Under the pieces are notes generated by a model, which saw only the letters and a program-made list of their open reading frames with translations, was not told where the DNA came from and did no database searches. Of a stretch of DNA of 64,000 nucleotides, positions 54,308 to 63,562 are shown piece by piece. A program made the translations under genes and the position numbers. Positions within the stretch are counted from its first letter, which is position 1. The number at the start of each line of letters is the position of its first letter. Source of the stretch: Lachnospiraceae bacterium (GTDB lineage Bacteria > Bacillota > Clostridia > Lachnospirales > Lachnospiraceae); NCBI GenBank assembly GCA_017936785.1, contig JAGBEV010000052.1, forward strand, positions 62,001-126,000. The letters are read 5' to 3'.

Positions 54308-55075
54308 ATGGAAAGCTACAGCGGATTCGCAGGTGTATATGATCTTTTTATGGATGATGCACCCTATGAAGACTGGGGCAGATTTGTCAAAGACAGCTTA
54401 AAGGGGCATAAAATAGAGTCTGGCCTGGTGCTGGACTTAGGGTGCGGGACAGGAACACTTACGGAATATCTGGCAAAAGAAGGATATGATATGATCGGCG
54501 TGGATAATTCTTATGATATGCTGGATATTGCCATGGAGAAAAAAGAAAAGTCCGGTCTGGATATTTTGTATCTGTGCCAGGATATGAGAGAGTTTGAACT
54601 GTATGGAACGGTGGCTGCCATCATCAGCATTTGTGACAGTATCAATTATATTACTGAGCCGGAGGAGCTTTTGACAGTATTCCGGCTTGTGAATAATTAT
54701 CTCGATCCGGAAGGGCTTTTCCTCTTTGATTTTAACACGGATTATAAATACCGGGAGATCATTGGGGACAGGATTATTGCGGAAAACAGGGAAGAAGGCA
54801 GCTTTATCTGGGAAAATGATTATGATGAGGAGAGCCGGATCAATGAATATGATCTGACTGTTTTTAAACCGGCAGAAGGCGGTCGTTTATTTGAAAAAAT
54901 AGAAGAAGTCCATTACCAGCGGGGATATACCCTGGAAGAAATGCAGGATATCATAGAAAAGGCGGGGATGGTCTTTGAAAAGGCTATGGATGCGGATACT
55001 CACGGAGAAGTGAATGAAAAAAGTGAACGCATCTATGTTTTTGCAAGAGAAAAAGGAAAGAGTGGACAGATATGA
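54308..55075 (+). CDS. Class I SAM-dependent methyltransferase
   Basis: A 255-aa Rossmann methyltransferase. Motif I LDLGCGTGTLTEYLA binds SAM, the acidic end of strand 2 is VDNSYDML, and CQDMREF provides motif III. The C-terminal half is typical of small-molecule methyltransferases of the Methyltransf_25 group. Substrate unknown. GGAGG at 54298-54302 precedes ATG 54308. Its end overlaps the hslO start as ATGA (55072-55075), which points to cotranslation with the chaperone but not to a shared pathway. Confidence 0.88.
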   Translation: MESYSGFAGVYDLFMDDAPYEDWGRFVKDSLKGHKIESGLVLDLGCGTGTLTEYLAKEGYDMIGVDNSYDMLDIAMEKKEKSGLDILYLCQDMREFELYGTVAAIISICDSINYITEPEELLTVFRLVNNYLDPEGLFLFDFNTDYKYREIIGDRIIAENREEGSFIWENDYDEESRINEYDLTVFKPAEGGRLFEKIEEVHYQRGYTLEEMQDIIEKAGMVFEKAMDADTHGEVNEKSERIYVFAREKGKSGQI

Positions 55076-55956
55076 AGGATTATATTGTAAGGGCAACGGC
55101 AAAGGATGCACAGATCCGGGCTTTTGCCGCAACCACCAGAAATCTGACAGAATATGCCAGAAATGCACACGGGACAAGTCCGGTGGCAACGGCGGCACTT
55201 GGCAGACTGTTGACCGCAGGCGCCATGATGGGGACTATGTTAAAGGGAGAAAAAGATCTTTTGACCTTGCAGATCAAGGGAGACGGTCCCATGCACAAAG
55301 TGACGGTAACAGCGGATTCTTCGGCAAGAGTTAAGGGGTATGTGGATATTCCTGATGTGATGCTGCCGCCTAATGCTCTCGGCAAGCTGGATGTAGGCGG
55401 AGCAATAGGAAACGGTATGCTGACGGTTATCAGGGATCTGGGATTAAAAGAACCCTATGTTGGACAGACTATTTTGCAGACCGGAGAAATCGCTGAGGAC
55501 CTGACCTATTATTTTGCCACCTCCGAGCAGATCCCATCTACAGTAGGACTGGGTGTACTTATGGAGAAAAACAATACTGTTAAGCAGGCTGGAGGATTTA
55601 TTATCCAGCTCATGCCTTTTGCACAAGAGGAAACCATAGAGCAGCTGGAAAGCAATCTGGCGAAGATCACCTCTGTGACATCTATTCTGGATGAGGGAAA
55701 GACACCGGAAGAAATGCTTGCCGTTTTGCTGGATGGGATGGATGTGGAAATTACGGATACCATTCCTACGGAATTTTATTGTAACTGTGATAAAAAACGA
55801 ATCGAAAAGGCGATCATCAGCATCGGAGAAAAGGATATCCGGGAGATGATAGACGAAGGTAAGGAGATCGAAGTAAAATGTCATTTCTGCAATAGCGCTT
55901 ATACCTTTTCGGTAGAAGAACTGAAAGCCTTATTAAAGAAAGCAAAACATAAATAA
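55072..55956 (+). CDS. hslO: Hsp33 redox-regulated chaperone
   Basis: A 294-aa cytosolic holdase that is activated by oxidation. The N-terminal Hsp33 domain has TRNLTEYAR and a QIKGDGPMHKVTVTAD region. The C-terminal zinc site is complete, with Cys-X-Cys in FYCNCDKKR and Cys-X2-Cys in KCHFCNSAY. Under oxidative stress these Cys release zinc and form disulfides, exposing the chaperone surface. Length is normal. It is translationally coupled to the preceding methyltransferase. Confidence 0.96.
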   Translation: MKDYIVRATAKDAQIRAFAATTRNLTEYARNAHGTSPVATAALGRLLTAGAMMGTMLKGEKDLLTLQIKGDGPMHKVTVTADSSARVKGYVDIPDVMLPPNALGKLDVGGAIGNGMLTVIRDLGLKEPYVGQTILQTGEIAEDLTYYFATSEQIPSTVGLGVLMEKNNTVKQAGGFIIQLMPFAQEETIEQLESNLAKITSVTSILDEGKTPEEMLAVLLDGMDVEITDTIPTEFYCNCDKKRIEKAIISIGEKDIREMIDEGKEIEVKCHFCNSAYTFSVEELKALLKKAKHK

Positions 55957-56012
55957 CATAAATAATTATCAGTAACAGGATAAAATCAGTAAGAGAATCA
56001 TGGAGGAACCAT

Positions 56013-57950
56013 ATGCAGAACGGGTTTATCAAAGTGGCGGCGCTGACCCCTCATATCAGAGTGGCTGACCCCATTTATAATGCGGAACGAATTTGTGAAT
56101 GTATTGATGAAGCGGAGGCGAATAAAGCCAAGATCATGGTATTTCCGGAGCTTTGTATTACGGGATATACCTGTCATGACCTGTTTTTGCAGGAACGTTT
56201 GCTGGAAGAAGCAAAACGTGCCTTGATGATCATTGCGGCACATACGGACGGAGTGGATGCTCTTGTATTTGTGGGACTGCCGCTGGAACGGGAAAACCGC
56301 CTGTATAATGTGGCAGCCGTGATCAATTGCGGAGAGATCATGGGTTTTGTACCAAAGACCTTTATTCCGGCTTATGGAGAATATTACGAGACAAGGCATT
56401 TTGCGGCGGGAAACCGGATTCCGGTCATGATGGATTTTGACGGGGAGGAAATTCCTTTCGGAACCAATCTTTTATTTACTTCCGATGCCATTGAGGGATT
56501 GTGTGTGGCATGTGAAATTTGTGAGGATATCTGGGTGGCTGATCCCCCCTCTACGGCACATGCTATTGCAGGAGCCAATGTTATTGTGAATCTGTCCGCT
56601 TCCAATGAGATCGTTGGAAAGGATGAATACCGTAAGATGCTGGTGGAATCCACAAGTGCAAGGCTGATCTGCGGTTATATATATGCTAATGCAGCTGAAG
56701 GTGAAAGCACTCAGGATGTGGTATTCGGCGGACATAATATCATTGCAGAGAACGGCACGGTTCTGGCGGAAGTAAAGAAATTTACCTGTGAGAATATTTA
56801 TACGGATCTTGATATACACAGACTGCGTTCTGAAAGAAGGCGCATGAACAGCTATGCGGCTGTCAGCGACAGGGAATATATGATGGTGCCTTTTGCCATT
56901 GTGAGAGAGGAAACGGTTCTTAACAGAACCTTTGCAAAACAGCCTTTTGTGCCTCAGAATAAGGAAAAACGCCGGATCAGATGTGAGGAAATCTTATCCA
57001 TCCAGTCTTTCGGATTAAAGAAACGGCTGGCACATACCCATGCAAAGACTGCTGTTATCGGTATTTCCGGGGGATTGGATTCAACTCTGGCACTGCTTGT
57101 TACTGCCAAGGCATTTGATCTGCTGGGACTTGACCGAAAGGGGATCAAGGCTGTTACCATGCCCTGTTTCGGAACTACGGACAGGACTTATGATAATGCC
57201 TGCCGGTTGTCAGAAATACTGGGGGCAGACCTGATGGAAGTGGACATTAAGGAAGCTGTAAGAATACATTTCAGGGATATCGGACAGGATGAATCCTGTC
57301 ATGATGTGACCTATGAAAACGGCCAGGCAAGGGAACGTACCCAGGTGCTTATGGATATTGCCAATAAAACAGGTGGATTGGTCATCGGAACAGGAGATAT
57401 GTCGGAGCTGGCTCTGGGATGGGCGACCTATAACGGAGACCATATGTCCATGTATGGAGTAAATGCAGGAGTCCCCAAAACCCTGGTGCGCCATCTGGTG
57501 CATTTTTATGCTGATACCTGTGGGGATGATAAATTAGAAAAAATCTTGCAGGATGTGCTGGATACACCCGTAAGCCCGGAGCTTTTGCCGCCGGAGGACG
57601 GAAAAATCTCACAAAAGACGGAAGATCTGGTGGGACCTTATGAACTCCATGACTTCTTCTTATACTATATGCTTCGCTGCGGATTTTCTCCCATGAAAGT
57701 ATTCAGACTTGCTTTGTCCGCATTTGCAGAGGATTATGATGCAGAGACGATCTATCACTGGCTTGAGACCTTTTACCGCAGATTCTTTGCCCAGCAGTTT
57801 AAACGTTCCTGTCTGCCAGACGGACCAAAGGTGGGAAGCGTTGCGGTATCTCCCAGAGGGGATCTGCGCATGCCTTCCGATGCCTGTGGAGATATCTGGC
57901 TTGAGGAACTGGAAGAATTACATGTTATTTTGGGAAACCTTGGCGGCTGA
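56013..57950 (+). CDS. nadE: Glutamine-hydrolysing NAD+ synthase
   Basis: A 645-aa two-domain enzyme. The N-terminal nitrilase-type glutaminase has the triad Glu (FPELCITGY), Lys (PKTFIPAYGEYYE) and Cys (VACEICEDIW). The C-terminal synthetase has the ATP P-loop GISGGLDSTLALLV and the GTGDMSELALGW segment. It makes NAD from deamido-NAD using glutamine as nitrogen source. Length fits the long NadE type. The 3' end overlaps the convergent gene at 57918 by 33 bases. Confidence 0.96.
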   Translation: MQNGFIKVAALTPHIRVADPIYNAERICECIDEAEANKAKIMVFPELCITGYTCHDLFLQERLLEEAKRALMIIAAHTDGVDALVFVGLPLERENRLYNVAAVINCGEIMGFVPKTFIPAYGEYYETRHFAAGNRIPVMMDFDGEEIPFGTNLLFTSDAIEGLCVACEICEDIWVADPPSTAHAIAGANVIVNLSASNEIVGKDEYRKMLVESTSARLICGYIYANAAEGESTQDVVFGGHNIIAENGTVLAEVKKFTCENIYTDLDIHRLRSERRRMNSYAAVSDREYMMVPFAIVREETVLNRTFAKQPFVPQNKEKRRIRCEEILSIQSFGLKKRLAHTHAKTAVIGISGGLDSTLALLVTAKAFDLLGLDRKGIKAVTMPCFGTTDRTYDNACRLSEILGADLMEVDIKEAVRIHFRDIGQDESCHDVTYENGQARERTQVLMDIANKTGGLVIGTGDMSELALGWATYNGDHMSMYGVNAGVPKTLVRHLVHFYADTCGDDKLEKILQDVLDTPVSPELLPPEDGKISQKTEDLVGPYELHDFFLYYMLRCGFSPMKVFRLALSAFAEDYDAETIYHWLETFYRRFFAQQFKRSCLPDGPKVGSVAVSPRGDLRMPSDACGDIWLEELEELHVILGNLGG

Positions 57951-58379
57951 CGCTTTATCCAAAGAAGTCTGTATTGCCTGAAGCAGTGCCTGTGAAGTAT
58001 AACGGCTTTCCTCATCATAGGTAATGTTGGAAAGCTCCACTCCTTCATAGATCTGTCCGGCAATGGAATCAAATGCCGGTTCCACCAGCGGGAACATGGT
58101 GGTGATCGTTTCGTTGATATTCACAAGGCGTACGGAATTAATATGGTTTTCATCTACCACAACTTCCACATCAATGACATTGTTATTAAGGGTCAGTGAG
58201 GTTGTATAGACGCCGGGCACATAGGAAGCCTGTGCCATTGTTTCCATGGCTTCATCGGAATCCTTTTTGCCGAACATATAAACGAGCAGGATGATAAATA
58301 AAATTGCCAGTGCCGCAAAAATAGCAGTGTATATTAATTCTTTCATGTGAAGGACAACGATTTTGGTTTTATTTTGCAT
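57918..58379 (-). CDS. Membrane-anchored FMN-binding-domain-like protein
   Basis: A 153-aa protein with a helix at about 17-39 and an extracytoplasmic domain. The pattern PGVYTTSLTLNNNVIDVEVVV, then INSVRLVNINE, then YTSQALLQAIQTSLDKA follows the fold of FMN-binding (RnfG/NqrC-like) domains. The Ser-Gly-Ala-Thr flavinylation motif is replaced, so covalent FMN is unlikely. Function unknown. AAAGGAG precedes the ATG at 58379 with six-base spacing. It is divergent from glnA, and its tail overlaps nadE by 33 bases. Confidence 0.72.
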   Translation of the reverse strand: MQNKTKIVVLHMKELIYTAIFAALAILFIILLVYMFGKKDSDEAMETMAQASYVPGVYTTSLTLNNNVIDVEVVVDENHINSVRLVNINETITTMFPLVEPAFDSIAGQIYEGVELSNITYDEESRYTSQALLQAIQTSLDKASAAKVSQNNM

Positions 58380-58451
58380 GGAAAACTCCTTTGGTAGTTC
58401 ATTTGTATAACTTATGAAGAAGAATGGGAATTATGACAGGAAGTTTTGGAA

Positions 58452-58481
58452 TTGACAAAGCGGCAGGCATGTTGTTATGAT
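58452..58481 (+). promoter_or_regulatory. Sigma-A promoter for glnA
   Basis: TTGACA (58452-58457), 18-base spacer, TATGAT (58476-58481). The expected start site is at about 58486-58489, at the 5' edge of the hairpin region that follows. Confidence 0.65.
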
Positions 58482-58485
58482 AGGA

Positions 58486-58526
58486 AAGAACAAGGGCGTT
58501 CTTCTATAGGGGAAGAATGCCCTTTT
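58486..58526 (+). promoter_or_regulatory. glnA leader: ANTAR-type hexaloop hairpin overlapping a terminator
   Basis: Two exclusive folds are visible. First, 58486-58503: a 6-bp stem AAGAAC/GTTCTT with hexaloop AAGGGC, having A at loop position 1 and G at 4 as in ANTAR target RNAs. Second, 58492-58524: a 13-bp stem (one GT wobble) with seven-base loop followed by TTTT, a terminator. The first removes the left arm of the second. An ANTAR-domain protein is encoded right after glnA. Only one hexaloop stem is seen; ANTAR targets usually have two, and the start site must be at the very 5' edge. Confidence 0.6.
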
Positions 58527-58552
58527 GTGATTGAACAGGAGGGATTGTTGAA

Positions 58553-59884
58553 ATGAAGAAATATACAAGAGAAGACGTGATCCGTATGTGTGAAGATCAG
58601 GATGTGGAATTTATCCGTCTGCAGTTTACGGACATTTTTGGTACCTTAAAAAATATTGCGGTAACCATCAGCCAGCTGGAAAAAGCGCTGGATAATAAAT
58701 TTATGTTTGACGGAGCCGCCATAGAAGGATTTGTAAGGGATCAGGAATCGGATATGTATCTGTATCCTGATTATGACACCCTGGAAGTATTTCCATGGAG
58801 ACCCCAGCAGGGAAAAGTGGCAAGGCTGATCTGTGATGTATACACTCCTGATGGAAAGCCTTTTGAAGGAGATCCCAGATATGTGCTGAAAAAAGCCGTA
58901 AAAGAAGCTGCAGATATGGGGCTTACATTAAATGTGGGACCGGAGTGCGAATTCTTTTTGTTCCATACGGATGAAACAGGAAATCCTACCACAGTTACTC
59001 ATGAACAGGCGGGCTACTTTGATCTCGGACCTGTGGATCTGGGAGAAAATGCCAGACGTGACATGGTATTAACACTGGAAGAAATGGGATTTGTCATCGA
59101 ATCTTCCCACCATGAGGTATCACCGGCACAACATGAAATTGATTTCCGTTATGATGACGCTTTGGTGACTGCAGACAATATTATGACCTTTAAACTGGCG
59201 GTTAAGACCATCGCCAAACGCCATGGACTTCATGCAACCTTTATGCCAAAGCCCAAGGCAGGCTGTGATGGTTCCGGCATGCATCTGAATTTTTCCTTGA
59301 TGAAAGACGGGAAAAACATTTTTGCGGATGAAACAGATGAGTCAGGACTTAGCAAAGAAGCCTATTATTTCATTGGAGGATTGATGGAGCATATAAAAGG
59401 AATGACTGCTGTTTTTAATCCCCTGGTAAATTCTTATAAGCGTCTTGTTCCCGGATATGAGGCGCCGATCTATACTGCATGGAGCAGTAAAAACAGAAGT
59501 CATCTGGTCCGTATTCCGGTTACAAGAGGGGAGGATACCAGAATTGAATTGAGAAGTCCGGACCCGGCGGCAAATCCTTATCTTGCCATTGCTGTTGCTC
59601 TGATGGCAGGGCTTTCCGGCATTAAAAATAAAATCGAGCCTCCAAAAAGTGTGGACTGTAATGTACTGGACCTGACAGAAGATGAGAGGAAGGCTGCAGG
59701 TATAGAAATGCTGCCGGATAATCTGTTCCAGGCAATCGAAGCGTTTCAGGCAGATCCTTTTATGAAAGAAGTTCTGGGAGAGCATGCATATAACAAATAT
59801 ATTGAAAATAAAGTAAAGGAGTGGAATGAATATAAAGCTCAGGTTTCCGAGTGGGAGGTGGACAAATATTTATACAGATACTGA
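58553..59884 (+). CDS. glnA: Glutamine synthetase, type I
   Basis: A 443-aa GS of the GSI-alpha length. It has the beta-grasp N-terminus, MFDGAAIEGF, the metal-site NVGPECEFFLF, the catalytic HHEVSPAQHEIDFRYD, the KPKAGCDGSGMHLNFS signature and the late RSPDPAANPYLA. It condenses ammonia and glutamate with ATP and is the main nitrogen-assimilation enzyme. The adenylylation Tyr region of GSI-beta is absent, as expected in Firmicutes. AGGAGGG lies nine bases before ATG 58553. The leader holds a possible antiterminator switch read by the ANTAR protein encoded next. Confidence 0.97.
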   Translation: MKKYTREDVIRMCEDQDVEFIRLQFTDIFGTLKNIAVTISQLEKALDNKFMFDGAAIEGFVRDQESDMYLYPDYDTLEVFPWRPQQGKVARLICDVYTPDGKPFEGDPRYVLKKAVKEAADMGLTLNVGPECEFFLFHTDETGNPTTVTHEQAGYFDLGPVDLGENARRDMVLTLEEMGFVIESSHHEVSPAQHEIDFRYDDALVTADNIMTFKLAVKTIAKRHGLHATFMPKPKAGCDGSGMHLNFSLMKDGKNIFADETDESGLSKEAYYFIGGLMEHIKGMTAVFNPLVNSYKRLVPGYEAPIYTAWSSKNRSHLVRIPVTRGEDTRIELRSPDPAANPYLAIAVALMAGLSGIKNKIEPPKSVDCNVLDLTEDERKAAGIEMLPDNLFQAIEAFQADPFMKEVLGEHAYNKYIENKVKEWNEYKAQVSEWEVDKYLYRY

Positions 59885-59945
59885 TCCTGCTGTGAAAGTA
59901 TAAAGCCATAGAAGCTATATACAGGCACAGATAGGAGGTGAACGT

Positions 59946-60491
59946 GTGACCAGTATTATTGTAGCTCTTCCAAAGGTGGATGATGCGAAGAATATGAAAA
60001 ATCTGCTGGTTAGAAGCGGTTATTCCGTTACAGCAGTCTGTACTTCCGGAGCACAGACTCTGGCACAGGCGGATGATCTCAATGACGGCATTGTCATTTG
60101 TGGATATAAGCTGGCAGATATGCTCTATTCTGAGTTGCACGACAATCTTCCACAGGGATTTGAAATGCTTTTAATGGCATCCCAGAGATTTTTGATGGAG
60201 TGCCGGGACAAGGATATCGTATGTCTGTCCATGCCGTTTAAGATGAATGACCTGATCAATACAGTAGAGATGATGAGCAGTTCCATTGCTTATAAGCGGC
60301 GAAAGCGGAGGGAAAGACCTAAGCAGAGAAATCCTGAGGAGATTGCGCTGATCAACGAAGCAAAGCTTTTGCTGATGAATCGTAATAACATGACGGAAGA
60401 AGAGGCACATAGATATATACAAAAGACCAGTATGGATAACAGTACCGGAATGGTGGAAACGGCTCAGATGGTATTGGCTGTTATGAGATAA
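59946..60491 (+). CDS. ANTAR-domain antiterminator with degenerate receiver
   Basis: A 181-aa protein: pseudo-receiver (1-110) and ANTAR domain (about 125-181). In the receiver the expected phosphoacceptor Asp is absent; the strand reads GIVICGYK. The ANTAR end has INEAKLLLMNRNNMTEEEA, then HRYIQKTSMDNSTG, the RNA-binding three-helix pattern. ANTAR proteins bind paired hexaloop hairpins and stop terminators. Clostridial glnA-linked ANTAR regulators (GlnR-type) are known. Without the Asp it may be gated by dimerisation or ligand rather than phosphorylation. The start is GTG 59946 with a full AGGAGGTG RBS; dapF follows in the same direction. Confidence 0.88.
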   Translation: MTSIIVALPKVDDAKNMKNLLVRSGYSVTAVCTSGAQTLAQADDLNDGIVICGYKLADMLYSELHDNLPQGFEMLLMASQRFLMECRDKDIVCLSMPFKMNDLINTVEMMSSSIAYKRRKRRERPKQRNPEEIALINEAKLLLMNRNNMTEEEAHRYIQKTSMDNSTGMVETAQMVLAVMR

Positions 60492-60534
60492 AGAATTAGG
60501 GGATTCTTTCGAGAGTTTTTAGTTGGAGGATATT

Positions 60535-61362
60535 ATGAAATTTACAAAAATGCACGGCTGTGGAAATGATTATGTGTATGTCAACGGTTTTGTGGAAAAA
60601 ATCGAAGACAAACCTGCTTTTGTAAGAATGGTCAGTGACAGACACTTTGGCGTTGGCGGAGATGGAGCGATTTTTATCAATCCTTCAGAAGAAGCAGATT
60701 TTGAAATGGAAATGTATAATGCAGACGGAACCCGCGCAGAGATGTGCGGTAATGGCATCCGCTGCGTTGGGAAATATGTGTATGATAAGGGACTTACGGA
60801 TAAAACCCAGGTCAGCATTGCCAGCTTTGGCAAAGTAAAATACCTGGATCTGAATGTGGAGAACGGAGCCGTAAGCACTGTCAGGGTAAATATGGGTGCA
60901 CCCATTTTAACGGCAAAGGAAGTGCCGGTCATCAGCTCCATGGAACAGTCTGTTGATGAGCCTGTTGTTGTTAATGGGAAAGAATATCGCATGACTTGTG
61001 TTTCCATGGGAAATCCCCATGCAGTGGTGTTCATGGACCATGTGGCAGATCTGGATATTGCCGCTGTGGGACCGTCTTTTGAAAATCATGAAGTTTTTCC
61101 CAACAGGACAAATACGGAATTTGTAGAGGTTGTGGACAGAAATCACGTAAATATGCGTGTCTGGGAGCGTGGAACGGGAGAAACCCTTGCATGCGGAACC
61201 GGATGCTGTGCTACGGTAGTGGCATGTGCTTTAAATGGATTGACGGAAAATAAAGTTGTGGTAAAGGTGCTGGGCGGAGAGATTGAAATTGAATGGGACA
61301 GAGAAGAAAATCTGGTGTATATGACAGGTCCGGCGGCAACGGTATTTGAAGGAGAGATCTAA
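60535..61362 (+). CDS. dapF: Diaminopimelate epimerase
   Basis: A 275-aa epimerase converting LL- to meso-diaminopimelate for peptidoglycan and lysine. The two catalytic Cys lie in EMCGNGIRC and ACGTGCCAT on the pseudo-symmetric halves; KMHGCGNDYVYV opens the family. ATG 60535 with GGAGGA at 60525-60530 is right; the in-frame ATG at 60523 lies upstream of that RBS. It shares a transcription direction with the ANTAR gene and dapL without intervening terminator. Confidence 0.96.
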   Translation: MKFTKMHGCGNDYVYVNGFVEKIEDKPAFVRMVSDRHFGVGGDGAIFINPSEEADFEMEMYNADGTRAEMCGNGIRCVGKYVYDKGLTDKTQVSIASFGKVKYLDLNVENGAVSTVRVNMGAPILTAKEVPVISSMEQSVDEPVVVNGKEYRMTCVSMGNPHAVVFMDHVADLDIAAVGPSFENHEVFPNRTNTEFVEVVDRNHVNMRVWERGTGETLACGTGCCATVVACALNGLTENKVVVKVLGGEIEIEWDREENLVYMTGPAATVFEGEI

Positions 61363-61446
61363 GACATAGACTGGCGGGGATAAAGAGTTAAAACATATCA
61401 GAAAGAAATAATTTTAATTACATTACATATAAAGGAGAGAATGGAC

Positions 61447-62661
61447 ATGTTTAAGATTAATGACAATTATTTAAAATTGCCGGGAAGTTATTTGTTTTCT
61501 ACTATCGGAAAGAAGGTCAATGCATATGCGCAGGCTAATCCGGATAAGAAGATCATCCGGCTGGGAATCGGGGATGTAACACAGCCTTTGGCTCCTGCCA
61601 TTATTGAGTCGCTGCACGGTGCTGTTGATGAAATGGGGAAGGCAGAAACATTTCATGGATATGCACCGGACCTGGGATATGAGTTTTTGAGAAATGCCAT
61701 TGCGGAAAATGATTATAAGGCAAGAGGATGTGATATTGCGCCTGATGAAATTTTTGTATCCGATGGGGCAAAGTGTGATTCCGGCAATATTCAGGAGATT
61801 TTTGCAACAGATAATAAGATTGCTGTCTGTGATCCGGTTTATCCTGTTTATGTGGATACCAATGTTATGGCAGGAAGGACAGGCACTTATGATCCTGCAA
61901 GCGAGACATGGAGCGATGTGATCTATATGCCTTGTACGGCAGAAAATAATTTTGCACCGGAATTGCCAAAGGAAGTGCCGGATATTATTTATCTCTGTTT
62001 TCCCAATAATCCTACAGGGTCTACCATTACCAAAGCGCAGCTTCAGGAGTGGGTGGATTATGCCAATAAAAACGGCTCTGTGATCATTTATGATGCGGCT
62101 TACGAAGCATATATTTCAGAGGAGGACGTGCCTCACAGCATTTATGAGTGTGAAGGTGCAAGAACCTGTGCCATTGAACTGCATTCCTTTTCAAAAAATG
62201 CCGGATTTACAGGCGTGCGCTTAGGTTATACGGTTATCCCCAAAGACTTGAAGTGCGGGGATGTGATGCTGCACTCCCTGTGGGCAAGAAGACACGGAAC
62301 CAAATACAACGGTGCGCCTTATATTGTACAGCGTGCCGGCGAAGCTGTTTATTCTCCTGCCGGAAAAGAGCAGCTGGCAAAACAGGTTGCATATTATATG
62401 AATAATGCAAAATACATCTTAAATGGACTGAAAGATGCAGGTTACAGCGTTTCCGGCGGTGTCAATGCGCCTTATATCTGGTTAAAAGCCCCGAACGGCA
62501 TGACAAGCTGGGAGTTCTTCGATTATCTGCTGGAGAAGGCAAATGTGGTGGGTACGCCGGGATCAGGCTTCGGACCCAGCGGCGAGACCTATTTCCGTCT
62601 GACGGCATTTGGTTCTTATGAAAATACGGTGGAAGCTATTAAGAGGATCAAGGCATTGTAA
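61447..62661 (+). CDS. dapL: LL-diaminopimelate aminotransferase
   Basis: A 404-aa PLP enzyme of the DapL family, which makes LL-diaminopimelate directly from tetrahydrodipicolinate and glutamate, bypassing DapC/D/E. It starts [17 protein letters not shown], the family N-terminus. [13 protein letters not shown], the [10 protein letters not shown] loop and the Schiff-base Lys in [18 protein letters not shown] are present. With dapF upstream it forms a two-gene lysine/meso-DAP module. ATG 61447 is preferred over ATG 61441, as the AAAGGAG at 61431-61437 is better spaced. Confidence 0.96.
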   Translation: MFKINDNYLKLPGSYLFSTIGKKVNAYAQANPDKKIIRLGIGDVTQPLAPAIIESLHGAVDEMGKAETFHGYAPDLGYEFLRNAIAENDYKARGCDIAPDEIFVSDGAKCDSGNIQEIFATDNKIAVCDPVYPVYVDTNVMAGRTGTYDPASETWSDVIYMPCTAENNFAPELPKEVPDIIYLCFPNNPTGSTITKAQLQEWVDYANKNGSVIIYDAAYEAYISEEDVPHSIYECEGARTCAIELHSFSKNAGFTGVRLGYTVIPKDLKCGDVMLHSLWARRHGTKYNGAPYIVQRAGEAVYSPAGKEQLAKQVAYYMNNAKYILNGLKDAGYSVSGGVNAPYIWLKAPNGMTSWEFFDYLLEKANVVGTPGSGFGPSGETYFRLTAFGSYENTVEAIKRIKAL

Positions 62662-62720
62662 GATAATGCATTGGTAAATTATGAAAAAGAATATTTTTGA
62701 CAGTTTCAAAGATATGATTT

Positions 62721-62755
62721 TCCCCACAGGTCAGTATGAACTGTGGGGATTTTTT
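62721..62755 (+). terminator. Intrinsic terminator after dapL
   Basis: 9-bp stem TCCCCACAG (62721-62729) with CTGTGGGGA (62741-62749) and a TTTTTT tail. It closes the glnA-ANTAR-dapF-dapL unit. Confidence 0.88.
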
Positions 62756-62831
62756 ACAGTTAAAAACTGTGATGTAATAAAAGAGCTGAGTGGGAAAAGA
62801 ATGGCAATACGACAGTTTTATTTAATAGTCA

Positions 62832-62860
62832 TTGTGATACAACTCCTTATATGTTAAAAT
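62832..62860 (+). promoter_or_regulatory. Sigma-A promoter for the ECF sigma factor gene
   Basis: TTGTGA (62832-62837), 17-base spacer, TAAAAT (62855-62860). A TGAAC/GTTCA palindrome with A5 centre lies just after it (62865-62879) and may be an operator. The rest of 62756-62956 shows nothing else. Confidence 0.6.
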
Positions 62861-62956
62861 TTGTTGAACAAAAAGTTCAGTAAAAAGTATATAAAAATGA
62901 ACCATAAATTAAGGCGGTATCAACCGTATCTACTATGAGGACGAAAGGGGAACACA

Positions 62957-63562
62957 ATGGAAGACCAGATTTTTGACCGGTGCATGGAGCGCATCCGGCA
63001 GGGCGATAAAGAGGCTTTGAAGGAAATATATATTGCCTATGCAGGATTTTTGTTCCATTTGATTCTTGGAATACTTGGAAACCGGGAAAATGCAGAGGAT
63101 GTGACCAGTGAGTTTTTTATTAAGCTGTGGGATATTGCGGACAAATATGTGCCGGGAACAGGGCACAGGGCATGGCTTAGCAGGATTGCCAGAAATATGG
63201 CAATCGATTATCTCAGGGCGCACCGGCGGGAGATTCCCGTAGATACAAGTGAATGGGACTTTGAGAATGCGGTCTCCGAACAGGGAAAGTCCGGTGATGG
63301 AAAAAGTATAGGAAATCCCATGGTATCTGCCGGAAAGGATGAAGGCAGGGATTCCACGGCGGAGGAAGCGGTTTCCAATATGAGCATTCAGGAGGCGTTG
63401 GATAGGCTGAAGCCTGCGGAACGGGAAATTGTCCATTTAAAGATCATAGGTGATCTGACATTTGAAGAAATATCAAAAACATTGGAAGTTCCTATGGGAA
63501 CTGTTACCTGGCGATACAGGGAAGCTATTAAAACATTAAGGAGGTGTGGCTATGAAGCGTGA
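62957..63562 (+). CDS. ECF-type RNA polymerase sigma factor
   Basis: A 201-aa sigma factor. Region 2 (about 10-85) includes GNRENAEDVTSEFFIKLW and the -10-binding RNMAIDYLRAHRR. Region 4 (about 140-195) is ALDRLKPAEREIVHLK with the helix-turn-helix TFEEISKTLEVPMGTVTWR. The linker between them is longer than usual and Gly/Ser/Asp-rich (about 95-135). It would direct RNA polymerase to stress or envelope promoters. ATG 62957 has AAGGGG about nine bases upstream. Its end overlaps the downstream gene start by 11 bases, the normal arrangement with an anti-sigma factor. Confidence 0.9.
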   Translation: MEDQIFDRCMERIRQGDKEALKEIYIAYAGFLFHLILGILGNRENAEDVTSEFFIKLWDIADKYVPGTGHRAWLSRIARNMAIDYLRAHRREIPVDTSEWDFENAVSEQGKSGDGKSIGNPMVSAGKDEGRDSTAEEAVSNMSIQEALDRLKPAEREIVHLKIIGDLTFEEISKTLEVPMGTVTWRYREAIKTLRRCGYEA

